Shown here: in pieces, positions 20,136 to 30,639 of the stretch
How the letters are laid out: every line of letters begins with the position of its first letter
How positions within the stretch are numbered: position 1 is the first letter of the stretch
Assembly (NCBI GenBank): GCA_026018925.1
Contig: JAKSZU010000016.1
Span: 56,207,075 to 56,271,074, forward strand
Length of the DNA: 64,000 nucleotides
Direction: 5' to 3'
DNA from: Tupaia tana
Taxonomy: Eukaryota > Chordata > Mammalia > Scandentia > Tupaiidae
Translations under genes and position numbers: made by a program
Notes under the pieces: model-generated
The model's database searches: none
The model's input: only the letters and a program-made list of their open reading frames with translations
Told to the model about the DNA's origin: nothing

Positions 20136-21245
20136 AAAATGAAAATGGTTTAACATGATACTTTGTGAATCTTTTTTTTTTCCTTGTTTTGCTGGAGAAT
20201 TCTTATTTAATTTATTGAGTGATCCACATCTCTTCCTCCCACTGACCACAGTCCTTCATCCATGGCTCCCATCTCATCCTTGTCAATCCATATTTGGCAA
20301 AGGGGAAAAGGAGATCAAAGATACTGTGGTAAACCAGCATCATCTTAGAAATAAAGTAAAATTCCAAGGCACACGAATTGGGAAACCTGTTGGCTGGTTT
20401 AACTTGGGTATTTCCTGTGGTTTCTAGTTGTTGTGGTATGTTCCTGTTCTCAGAGAGAAGTGAGAATTTGCTGTAGGTTTATGGCCTAGATTAATTGGGA
20501 TATTTTGTGAAGCCTCTGAAGTGTTATCACTTCATCTTTATCTTTGCCTGCTATTCCGCATGAAAAGCATTTGAATTATTTTAGAGAAGATATAAATTTG
20601 CTTGTGTTATTCAGTGTCAGCTTAAAGCCGATTAGCATTTTGCATCACCTTTGCAGCTCATAAATCATCCACTTCCCTTCTCAGTGAGCAGGCTGTAAGT
20701 CTGCAGGGAAGCACCTGCCTCAGCTTCTTGTCCTATGATTTAGAGAGCAATCTAGACTCTCCATGGGCCTTTCTGTGGTTTTAGTCTCTTGTAAGGCTTC
20801 ACCTACATGGAGAATGAGTAAAATCTTTGGGTGGATTTTTCCCAGGGAGGTCGGTAGGGTTACTCTTGACAAGGAGAATCTCAGTCTCGACACTCTGTAG
20901 CCACAGTATTGTTCAGTTGGCTTTTTGGTGTTTTTGGAGGCAGTTGCCAATATTTAAAAATGGATACATTTTATTTAAGAATCCAGATTTGGACTTATTC
21001 TCAGAGAATCAAAAGACCCAGTAGTACCAGGCCATGTTCTGTGCTGAGAACAGGTATACTTTAGAAAAAAGTTACGGCTTTCCATTTCCCTCCATTTTCC
21101 CATGGGGTGAGTCAGCTTTATTCAGGTAATCCTATACTATAGATACTTGAATTGATAGCGTTCTCCTATGTTGTGTAAATGTATAGATCCTATACTATAG
21201 ATACTTGAATTGATAGCGTTCTCCTATGTTGTGTAAATGTATAGA

Positions 21246-21284
<39 letters not shown>

Positions 21285-22470
21285 AATGGCAACCACTTAA
21301 TTGAATAAGAGGCTAATATTTATTGGGTAGTTAACCTTTTTTTGAATTTATTTATTTTGTACATTTAATCACTGTACATCACCACAGCTTATAAAATGAA
21401 TTTTTCAACAAGCATGAGTACACTACATGTAAGTTCAGTTAAAGATATTATCATACACATTATTGGGTAGTTATTAAGGTACCAGACTTGCTAATTAGGT
21501 GTTTATATGTTTGTTTATGTAGTCCTTACACAATCTAACATAACCTAATTGTATGGATGAGTAAACTGAGGAAACTACTGGTAAAGGAACTTACTTTAAG
21601 GTCACGTAGCTAGTTAAAGTCAGGCACCTGGGTCACTGTGGTGTACTTAGAATCAGGACCCTTCTTGGGTCAACATTTTGGTCTAGGTCTGGTTATCTCC
21701 TAACAGTGGCCTAGTCCTCCAACCTATATCCTTATTAGGAACAGTGGGTATCGGCTGAAAAGGTACGTAACAGTGACAAACTTCCCAGAAAATCAGCCCC
21801 TCCTGCTCATGGGGCGGCTCAGCCACAACTGCAGTGGAAGGCAGCCCCTTATACAGTGCCCATTGATTTTTTTGTGTTTTGATCATCCATCCTGTTGTTC
21901 TAGGGTGCTTATTTATCCATAAAATCCTTGTTACAGGGAACCTAAATAAGTCATTGACATTTCAGATTAAATTGCAACAGGTATTGTCAATAGCTAAACT
22001 GCTCATTGACAGTGCATGCTAATTACATTGAGAGCTGTCCTAACTGTATATTCTGCCAAATCACATTGGAAACATTGACTCTCTACCAGCAAATTCCTTT
22101 TGTTTTGCAGAAAGTTTGGGGCTCCAAAGATAATTCACCATTCTCAAAATACTGGGTTTTTGGAATCTCTCTACTGACTTTTTGCTGATTTCCTTGTGGT
22201 GAAGGGGAATTCTGGTTTTCTTTAGGGCCTGCTAAGCCAGGAAGGGGATGTTGTGCCCTTGTAAGGAAGACCCTTACAGATTTGGTGCAAGGGTTGGGAA
22301 GGTTGGCTGTTAGCTTCTTTATCTGTAGATCTAAGGCACATTCTTAGATCCAGCTTTTCTTCTTTCCCCCTACCTCCTTTTATTAAAATCTCTTCCTTCC
22401 TCCTTCCCTTCCCCTCTCCTCTATACGTTTATGGGGAGAAGAGAGTGAGAAAAAGGAGAGGAAAAGAGTG
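20136..22470. other. SINE-poor non-coding region with candidate conserved block
   Basis: No gene. Bases about 20530-20710 have a composition and motif content like a conserved noncoding element (TTAGCATTTTGCATCACC, CTCATAAATCATCCACTTCC). It also holds an exact 58 bp tandem duplication, a T tract (21252-21280) and a MIR-like antisense stretch 21535-21640 (GATGAGTAAACTGAGGAAAC, GGTCACGTAGCTAG). Confidence 0.4.
21130..21245. repeat. Exact 58 bp tandem duplication
   Basis: The unit starting TCCTATACTATAGATACTTG occupies 21130-21187 and is repeated without a single mismatch at 21188-21245. Zero divergence implies a very recent duplication or an assembly artefact. Confidence 0.95.
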
Positions 22471-22615
22471 AGCACTTATTCTATATTAGGTACTCTTCCT
22501 AGTGCTTTACATGAATTAATCTGTTTACTTTTCATAATAACTTCTGGGAATGGATATACTACAAATAAAGAAACTGAGGCACAAAGAGGTAACACAGTTG
22601 TTCAAAGTCATGGGA
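22470..22615 (-). repeat. MIR fragment, antisense
   Basis: 'GAGCACTTATTCTATATTAGGTACT', 'CTAGTGCTTTACATGAATTAATCTG' and 'AAAGAAACTGAGGCACAAAGAGG' follow the antisense MIR/MIRb pattern. Confidence 0.8.
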
Positions 22616-25163
22616 TTAGTCTGCTCTTGCCAGAGAGTGGAGGCAGGCGGCCCTGGGGCCAGCTGTTCCATCTTCCCACTAATGTTGCTTTTGCTCTCAG
22701 GGTAAACATTTAAGCCTGTGTGTGTCTCTGGACCAGCTGAGTTCCTCTGGGGGGCTTGCAAGCAGCAATTTGGTTGGCAGGGCAATTAAGTATGCTCGAT
22801 GCACTGTGCTAAGCTCTCGGAGGGAGGGAAGGAATGGAGTCTAGCCTTTGCTTGCGTTAAACGTGCTTATTGGTTTGTGGCAGGAGTGATTGACGCCAGA
22901 ATCAAAATGACTTAAAGCAGCTTCCCTAGAGAAGCACTACTCTAAAGGTTTTTTTTCCTCTTTGTTGCCCCAGGTCCCTTGTGAATAGGATTTAACTGTG
23001 ATTCAGCTGCTGCTGTTCTTTTGGTAATCAGTGTGGAGGAGGGAGATGAGGGCTGCTATTAATGGCTTCTTATTTTGCATTCTCCTAATCAGATATCCTG
23101 CAGTTATTAATGCGCATGCAAGATGTTCTCCTGTGTCCCTGGGTGGTTTTCTTAGGTGTACTGGACTGTTAGCTTTCTAAGATGGAATGTTTTATTAGGT
23201 TCTGGCCTTGGGGGTTGGTTGTATGGGTGGAGGTTGTTAAAAAGCACTAAGTGAAGGAATATGATATGAAACCAGTCTTCAGGGTGGAAACAGCAACTCA
23301 TCACCTTCACCTCCCTCCTCTCCTGTCTTGAAAACCTTATCTTGCTAATACCCTTCACATACTAAAAGTTAAATAACAGAGCTATTTACTAGGCAACTAA
23401 ATGCAAATTCTTTCCCCCATTAGTTTTAATTAGGATGAAATCATACATTTAAATAACCACTCTGTTACTAATAACTGAACTTCTGGTTCACTGTGATCCC
23501 GGGCAACTGCCTCTTCTGGTATGAATGGCCCACCTCTGAGTCATTCCTCACCTGCATATTGATGCAACCAGGTACCTAATGTGGATATACGCATCTGGGA
23601 TTTAAGGACTACTCTGCTCTCCACGTTAGAATAGTGCAGCCTTAGAATAAAGAGCTTTCAAGTTCAAAAGAAAACAACAACGAAACACACCTAACCTAAA
23701 TTTTGTTCTTCTGTCCTCTTATTTTTTGAAGTGTTAAAAGGGACTGTGCTTTTATCTTCCGCCCATCTTGTTTACTTTACTTAAGTATCATTAACAATAC
23801 AGTGTCAACACAATTGAAAATAAGCCGTTAAGTTGAAAGAATTGGATCTTTAAGGCTTTTACTATCGAATTTGTGGTAATTCTTTAATATTTTCTTGATA
23901 GATCATATGTGGTCTGTTTGATAGAGTATGTATGGATGATGTGGTTTGTAGAATAGTGGTTATTGTGTTTGTGTTTTTGTAGGGAAGGGTTGAACCTGCT
24001 GTTTGGAGGATTAGAAACAAACAGCTTGGCTGGAATCCCACTGTGGCATAAACTAGCTAATGAACAAGAGGACTGTTAAAACTCCCTATTGTCTCCATGG
24101 CTAAGAAGACTTAATAAAGTTTGAGACTATCTTTAGTGGGCCCATGAAGTGGGAGCAAAATCAGCAGAAGATATGTAGTTTAGAGTAACTTGAAATGCAC
24201 CAGAGACATGACTAGCTGCCGTTTTTGGCCCAGGGGAGATGTGGCTGACCTAGCTTGCATCCCAGAAATGGGAATTGTGCCAGACACCAGCTAGACAAGA
24301 TCAGCTGCTTCTTTGGTGTTCTGTGGACATGATTGGCTGTAGCTTTTGATCAGAACACTGTTCCTAATGAAGTCTGACCAACATCATTTAGACAAGAATG
24401 AATGACAGCTGATGTGCAAGAATTTTTCTTGATTGGCAGCACTTGGAACTAGTAACCAGAGGAGAGGGAAGAAGCCAGTTCTGATTGACAAGAGCTTATC
24501 TTTATTTAATCTACTTCTGAGGCACTGCAGTTAAAATTTTAGACAGTTGAAAGAAAGGAAGACACAATTGAGACACAATGAAACATTCTTGACAAAAGTG
24601 TACTTAAATAAAAAATGCCATTCCATAGAGTCCAGGTAGGAGGTTACCATTGCTCCTGTGACTGTGAGAAAGGGGGCTTTTACACAGAGATTGTTAATTT
24701 TTAGTCAAAATTTAAAATGTCAGTGGATTTGCATAGTTCTAGGTGTAAAAAATTCTGATTCTACTTACTGTCTCACTGACTTGTCAACCTACTTGGACAG
24801 GTTTCCTTTGCAGAGGTCAAAACAAGTACTGTGTATGGAGTGTGGCCTGTGGTGATAATTTCTCAACAAGTTGATAATTGAGGACTTGAATTTTACATCT
24901 TTATATGCTTTGAGAGAAGATGACAAACAGAAATCTTAGACTTGTTTTCTAAGGATATTTGTGGCAACTGAGAGCTAATTGTGTGCAGCGTGATATAATG
25001 TTTTGTGAATGGCTTGAGAGCTTGGCATGCTAGAATTGAATTGCAGTGCCCATTGCTCATTTCTGTCCTCTCACGCCTTATTTCCAACCCCGATTTGGTT
25101 TTGAAGATGTGCACTGTAAATTTTTAGTAATCATCCTTCAAATGACATACATATGCAGTCATG

Positions 25164-25168
<5 letters not shown>
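22616..25168. other. SINE-free non-coding region with candidate conserved blocks
   Basis: No gene. Bases 22850-23120 are rich in homeodomain-type TAAT words and CTAATCAG (GCTATTAATGGC, ATTCTCCTAATCAG, CAGTTATTAATGCGCATGC), and 23390-23600 looks similar. These could be developmental enhancers, but no alignment was possible. Bases 24000-24480 are not assigned. Confidence 0.35.
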
Positions 25169-25213
<45 letters not shown>

Positions 25214-25214
25214 T
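25169..25214. repeat. (TG)n microsatellite
   Basis: About 20 TG units with one TATG interruption near the right end. Confidence 0.95.
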
Positions 25215-25446
25215 ATACATGTATGATACATAATTCTGGGGTATAGGTCCTGAAAAATGCATTGTTAGGTGATTTTCTCATGGTGTAAACCTCCTAGAGT
25301 ATACTTACAAAAACCTAGATGTTACAGCCTACTACACACTTAGGTAGGTGGTATAGCCTGTATGTTTCTTGTGGGACCACTGTGATATATGTCATTGTGA
25401 TATCAGTGACTTGAAATACCATTATGTGGAAAATGACTGTACTTTT
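25215..25446. mobile_element. Palindromic DNA-transposon relic (MITE-like)
   Basis: 'AAAAATGCATTGTTAGGTGATTTTCTC', 'GATGTTACAGCCTACTACACACTTAGG', 'CTTGTGGGACCACTGTGATATATG' and 'CCATTATGTGGAAAATGACTGTA' correspond to a widespread mammalian mariner/Tigger-type non-autonomous repeat whose ends read CAGTCATGCG... in the consensus I remember. Family name not certain. Confidence 0.6.
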
Positions 25447-25771
25447 TTAGCCAAAAGTTATTCCATATCTTAACCTCCTTGGAGAATATAAGCAGCCACT
25501 CCATATCTGATCACACCCCTGACCTAAGCCCCAGTATTTGTCTTGCTCTTTTTTAAACATGTAGTTTAGACATTATCCTTTTTACATATGATTTTTAGAT
25601 TTACCTGTATGTTTGCCACTTTCTTTGTTCAAAATTCTTTCTTACCTCATAAACCTTCCTCCTGGTTTCTTTTTCCCTTAGTGAGTGCTTATTAGTAGTA
25701 AATGGTCTTTTTTTTTTAAATCTAAGATATCTTCATTTTGTCCTTCACCTTGAGAGAAGTTTGCCTTGTGC
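25447..25771. other. Non-coding, unassigned sequence
   Basis: AT- and pyrimidine-rich, no gene or clear repeat. Confidence 0.4.
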
Positions 25772-26112
25772 TAGGCTTTCAGTGTGTCCTCCAGAGCTCA
25801 TATGTTGGAAAGTTAATTTCAACGTGTTGAGAGGTCGGACCTTTAAGATGCTATTATTTCGGGAGTGGGTTAGACATTGTGGGAACTGGTTCCTGATAAA
25901 AGAATGAGTTTGCCTCTCCTCCTATCTACCACTCCTGTCCTTGTACTCTCTTGCTCTTCTGCCATGGGATAATGTAACAGGAAGGCTCTTGCCAGATAGG
26001 GGCCCCTTGACCTTAAACTTCTTAGCCTTCAGAACTATAAGAACAACATCTCAGCTCTTTATAAATTACCCAGTGTCAGATATTCTGTTATAATAGTACT
26101 GAATGGACAACT
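25772..26112 (+). mobile_element. MaLR-type LTR (MST/MLT1-like)
   Basis: The text follows the MaLR LTR from 'CAGTGTGTCCTCCAGAGCTCATATGTTGGAAAGTTAATTTC' through 'TCGGGAGTGGGTTAGACATTG', 'CTCTTGCTCTTCTGCCATGGGATAATG', 'CTTGACCTTAAACTTCTTAGCC', 'CAGAACTATAAGAAC' and 'TTTATAAATTACCCAGTGTCAG', to 'GTTATAATAGTACTGAATGGAC'. A solo non-autonomous LTR of ancient mammalian age with no coding part. Confidence 0.85.
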
Positions 26113-26379
26113 AGATACTCAGTACTAGTTACAAAATTGTTTTTATACATTGTGGGAGTGCTGTGAAGATCACCTGAGTTCATATCTAAAGCCCTTAAGC
26201 AGTAAGCCTGGCATGCTTGCTCATTAAACAAGACTGGCTGTTACATTCTTAGAAAAATATTGTTAACAGTTGGAGACAGTTCAGGATGTGTTGATATGTC
26301 CATACTTTAATTGCCTTTTTCTGTTATTTCCTTGAAACTTTAATTTCTTTGAGATTGGACTAAGGGTAAATTTAAGCGT

Positions 26380-26600
26380 CATTACTAGCTTTGAAGATTG
26401 CTAAACTTTGATTCAACTCTGGATTCTGTCACTTCTTGGTTGTATATACCTTTGCAGATTATCTAACCGAAGACAGGTATTTTTTTTTTTTTTTTTTTTT
26501 CATCTATGCAATGGTTACTATAGGTTTTCCTGTTTTTCAGAGTTTCCGTGAAGATTACGTGAGAACACATTTTAAAACCCTTATGTACAGGTGTTGTCAA
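26380..26600 (+). repeat. MIR fragment with poly(T) expansion
   Basis: 'CTCTGGATTCTGTCACTTCTTGGTTG', 'GCAGATTATCTAACCGAAGACAGG', then about 22 T in place of the usual CAGTTTCCT, 'CATCTATGCAATGG' and 'GAAGATTACGTGAGAAC' follow MIR order. The T run seems to be a slippage expansion inside the MIR. Confidence 0.65.
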
Positions 26601-26639
26601 CTTTCCTTTTTTCTGTTCTACCTACTTCTGTTTTTATTT

Positions 26640-26878
26640 ATTTATTTGCTGAAGGGTACATGTACTGGCTGGAGACAGATGAGGGAGGGTGTGGATGCAA
26701 CCACCCCCACCATAGGGAATGTTAGACTTAGTCCCTTCTCTTTTCTTTCTCTTTTTGGGATTTTGGGTATGCATGCACATGTACCTGGGTGTTTCTCAAG
26801 CCACTGGATCTGGGCCTTGAACCATGCAATCAGTCGCGTGTGATCAGCCATCTCAACCACCACACAACCGGCTGGCCC
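26640..26878 (-). mobile_element. Older copy of the main SINE with target duplication
   Basis: Antisense copy ending at GGGGCCAGCCGGTTGTGTGGTGG on the minus strand. It is flanked by exact 12 bp CTGTTTTTATTT at 26628-26639 and 26879-26890. The GGCCAGCC head belongs to the older subfamily rather than the GGGACCAGCAG one. Confidence 0.85.
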
Positions 26879-27084
26879 CTGTTTTTATTTGCTATTTCCC
26901 AAGTCCATGAAAAGATGGAGTGTCTCCTGTACAACTAACTTTGCAACCTACTGACTAGGAAGGTGTTTTGTTTACTGGTGGCTCTGGTGTGGAAGCAGCC
27001 CTTTAATGCTTGTCTTTTAAGTGGGGACATTCCTTTCCTGGTACAGTAATTTACTACACGTAAGACTCTTCCACATATCTGAAA

Positions 27085-27600
27085 ATTGTTTGCTCTCGTT
27101 TTTCTTGTGGCATTGGGCAGGTTGCTTAACCTAAATGTACTTTCGACAAATTACTTTTTTTTTTTTTTGGAGAGGTTTTTGCTATAGGGCGCGGGTGCTC
27201 GCCAGACAGACAGAGAGAGACAGAGACAGAAAGTGAGAAATCACCCCCCAGGGGGGATGGCCATGTCGCAGTCTCTTCTCCTCCATTCTCCTCTTGGGAT
27301 CTTGAGCACGCACGCACAGGCGCCCGGTGTGAGTTTTAAGCCACCGGGTCTGAGACGTGAACTACGGTTGACTACATGGGAGTCCAGCGACATAGCCATT
27401 TTACTAACTGCTGGTTCCTGGACAAATTACTTAACCTGAATGCCTCAGTATCCTCATCTGTCATGTGGGAATAATACTAGTTCTTTATGAGGTTGCTGTG
27501 AGGACTAGATAAGTTGATACATGTAAGGACCTTTTGTGCACGACACAGAAGAAACGTGCTCAGTTCTCATCTTTCATCATTGCTACTAGTAGCTAGGGCT
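27085..27600 (+). repeat. MIR region, split by a young SINE
   Basis: 'GCATTGGGCAGGTTGCTTAACC' lies left of the SINE. 'ATGCCTCAGTATCCTCATCTGTCATGTGGGAATAATACTAG' and 'GAGGTTGCTGTGAGGACTAG' lie to its right. Together they follow the MIR order. Confidence 0.8.
27157..27420 (-). mobile_element. Young full-length Tu-III-like SINE
   Basis: Antisense copy flanked by exact 12 bp GACAAATTACTT at 27145-27156 and 27421-27432, inside a MIR. Confidence 0.95.
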
Positions 27601-27689
27601 GCCTTCTGTGCCATACTGTTGGCTTTTAGAATAAAACATGCATTATTTGCTATAGATGTGTCCTTTACCTATTTAATCCTCAGAATATT

Positions 27690-27845
27690 ACATGCACATG
27701 TATGTATATGTATGTGTATGTATGTATATACTGATATACATACATACACACACACATATACACTGATACATATATATATTATATACTGGTGATAGTGTGT
27801 GTGTGTGTGTAAATATAGATAGATAGAGAGATAGATAGGTGGAGA
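27690..27845. repeat. Compound (TATG)n / (CATA)n / (TG)n / (GATA)n microsatellite
   Basis: Alternating TGTATG, CATACA, TGTGTG and GATAGATA units. The TATG and CATA halves are mutually complementary and could form a hairpin. Confidence 0.9.
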
Positions 27846-27944
27846 GAACACATCTATGTAGAACTTACCTCATCTGTTCCTTAATGTTGTCATGGGTTAG
27901 GTAGGGCATGTTTTTTTCAACTTAATCTTTCATGCAATATAAGC

Positions 27945-28760
27945 ATCCATTTTAAGTGTACAGTTCTATCAGCTTTAAATTATAATCACCACCTTTGTCA
28001 TGATATAGAGCGTTTCTGGCCCAACTATGATGATACTTGCTGCTAAGATGCTGTGCTCCACAGACTGGGGCCACATGGGAGGCCAGGTCTAATTCGTGGT
28101 CCAACCCAAATCTGACACAGTGGCATGCACCTATAATTCATAGGTGCACAGGGAGACATGGGGAGACTGAGGCAGGAGGATCATGAACTTGAGACTGGCC
28201 TGGGTAACATCGTGAGACCCTGCCTGAAAAAGATCCAAGTATGGCATATGCCTGTAGTCCCAGCCGGGAGACTGAGGGAGGAAGATCATGACAGTGAGAC
28301 CTTGTCTTTAAAAAAATGAATTAAGACATTTTTGTCATCCTAAAACTTCTCTTCTCTTTCCCAATTTATCATTCTTACACCTGCCCCCAGGCAACTACTG
28401 ATGTGCTTGCTTCTTGTCACTATAGAGTATTCTTTAGAGTTTCATATAAGTAGAAATACATATTGCCTACTCTTTTAGGTCTGACTTCTTTCATTCACTA
28501 TGATTATTCTGAGGTTCATCTGTGTTGTTGGCATGTATTAGGAGCCTGTTCCTTTTTATTGTTCTGTGGTACTCCAATGTTGGATGTACTACAATGTGTT
28601 AAATCATTCTCCTGTTGGACTTTTGGGTTGTTTCCAGCTTGGGGCTATTATGAGCAGAGCCGCTATGAATATCTGTATACACATATTTGTGTAGATATGT
28701 TTTCATCTCTCCGGAGTAAATATTGAGTGGTGCAATTTCTGGATCTTAAGGAACTTGTAT
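27945..28760 (-). repeat. Old L1 LINE 3' region, antisense, split by a composite SINE
   Basis: 'CATTTTAAGTGTACAGTTC' starts left of the composite SINE. 'CATTTTTGTCATCCTAAAAC', 'GCAACTACTGATGTGC', 'GGTTCATCTGTGTTG', 'TTTTGGGTTGTTTCCAGCTTGGGGCTATTATGAGCAG' and 'GAGTGGTGCAATTTCTGGATC' follow on its right, a standard antisense L1 3' part. Confidence 0.8.
28018..28318 (+). mobile_element. Composite SINE: tRNA-like head plus 7SL-derived body (Tu-II-like)
   Basis: The head ('TGATACTTGCTGCTAAGATGCTGTGCTCC', 'GGGGCCACATGGGAGGCCAGGTC') is the same as in the copy at 9796. The 7SL part is well preserved ('GACTGAGGCAGGAGGATCATG', 'GAGACTGGCCTGGGTAACATCGTGAGACCCTG'). A second 7SL piece ('CATATGCCTGTAGTCCCAGCC...GTGAGACCTTGTCTTT') precedes the A tail. 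Inserted into an old L1. Confidence 0.8.
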
Positions 28761-28936
28761 CTTTAGCTCATTTTAATTGATCATGAGACACTTAGAGGGG
28801 CAAAATTGACCAACATTTCACAGCCAGCAAGGCACCAGACCTGAATTAGCATTTGGTTATTTTTCTGACTTCACTTAGGGATTCATTTCATTAGATCACT
28901 AATTTTCACACTTTAGAGCACTAAAAAACTCTTTTT

Positions 28937-29202
28937 TTTTTTTTTTTTGGAGAGGTTTTCGCTATAGGGCGTGTGCGCTCGCCAGACAGACAGAGAGAGA
29001 CATAGAGACAGAGAGCGAGAAATCACCCCCCAGGGGGGATGGTCACGCCGCAATCCCTACTCCTCCATTCTCCTCTCAGGATCTTGGGCACGCATGCACA
29101 TGTGCCCGGCGTGAGTTTTAAGCCACTGGGTCCAGGACGCGAACCGCGGTTGACTACGTGGGAGTCCAGCGACATAGCCATTACGCTAACTGCTGGTTCC
29201 CC
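28937..29202 (-). mobile_element. Young full-length Tu-III-like SINE
   Basis: Antisense, near-consensus copy (TATAGGGCGTGTGCGCTCGCC, GACGCGAACCGCGG) flanked by exact 16 bp CTAAAAAACTCTTTTT at 28921-28936 and 29203-29218. Confidence 0.97.
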
Positions 29203-29275
29203 CTAAAAAACTCTTTTTAAAATAAAATATTGCTTAGAATCCCCATACACATGTTACATTAAAGCCATGTTATTT

Positions 29276-29538
29276 TATTATTATTATTATTTTTTTTTTT
29301 GGAGAGGTTTTTGCTATAGGGTGTGTGCACTTGCCAGACAGACAGAGACAGAGAGACAGAAAGCGAGAAATCACCCCCCAGGGGGGATGGCCACGCCACA
29401 ATCCCTTCTCCTCTCAGGATCTTGGGCACACACGCACATGTGCCCGGCGTGAGTTTTAAGCCACCGGGTCCGGGACGCGAACCGCGATTGACTACATGGG
29501 AGTCCAGCAACATAGCCATTACGCTAACTGCTGGTCCC
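29276..29538 (-). mobile_element. Young full-length Tu-III-like SINE
   Basis: Antisense copy with a (TTA)n-containing tail, flanked by exact 15 bp AAAGCCATGTTATTT at 29261-29275 and 29539-29553. It lies only 73 bases from the previous young copy, same orientation, with independent target duplications. Confidence 0.97.
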
Positions 29539-29551
29539 AAAGCCATGTTAT

Positions 29552-29591
29552 TTGAATTAGAAATTCAGATATTGAATTAGAAATTCAGATA
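29552..29591. repeat. Exact 20 bp tandem duplication
   Basis: The unit TTGAATTAGAAATTCAGATA occurs twice without mismatch, directly beside the right target duplication of the SINE. Confidence 0.9.
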
Positions 29592-30639
29592 CTCACATTG
29601 TGGGTGTTGAGTTATTAAGCACTCCCATGTTCTTCTCAAAGAATTTCTTTTGCAAAGTGATACATTTCATTTGGCTATTTCTAGGAGAGCAGAGTCCTGG
29701 GCTGCCTGAGGCCCATTCCTTCAACATCTATTCTTGGTCCCCATTGCCTAAATTGTTTCAGAACAGGTCATTGAGCATTTTACCTTTGTACTTTGGTTGT
29801 CCAGAGAGCAAGAAACTCTTTGTTTGGCTACTGTAAAACAAAACAAAACAACAGGAATCCTTCTGTCCCCTACATGCATGCACTATACCTAGGCTGGACT
29901 ATACAACTGTTGAGAGTAGTAATATTACCTTCCCTGTTATAATTCACTGCTAGTGATAATTTCTTTGATCCACAAAAGCTCATCAGGGAATGTAGGGCCA
30001 GATAGATACCTTCAGACTATTACACTATTTACCTTTGTTACTTTGTGGTATTTACAGGTGGAATGGATGCCAGGATGTTCCACTACCCTATTCTGGAGCA
30101 GTGATTCTCATCTTATGTTATCACAGCCTAGGTTATGAAATTTGAAATGTACTTTGCCTCCTTTGCACTGTTACAACTGCATCAGAGCATTTTAATCAAC
30201 TTGCTTTCATTGAAGTGTACAATTTTTCTTCTCATTACATCTGCAAGCTCTCAAGTTTACAGACACGATCTCCTTGGCTAGACTAATATTACTTGGCCAT
30301 TCTTGCATGCAAATTTAAAATTTAATATCTTGCTGCAGGTCTGTTGAGTTTTATGCAAATTCCAATACAGATTATATTTTGGAGCTATAAATTAGAAATT
30401 ACATTCTGGGGCAGTAATATTTGTGCAGGCTTACAAAACGTAATCTTAACACTTTGCATAGTACATGGCATTTCTTTCAAAGAAATGGGACTTCTGAGTA
30501 TTCTGTGTAACTTTAAAAGGTGTCTTTTCAGTTGTGTTATAGTAATAAAAACAATGCCAGTCAATGCATCAGCATTTTTTATTATCTTTGGCTATTTGAC
30601 TTTTTAACACCATTTGAGATTAACTGTTTTTTTCCCATT
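29592..30639. other. Non-coding, unassigned sequence
   Basis: No gene. Bases 30240-30610 are repeat-free in appearance, but no function can be inferred. Confidence 0.4.
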
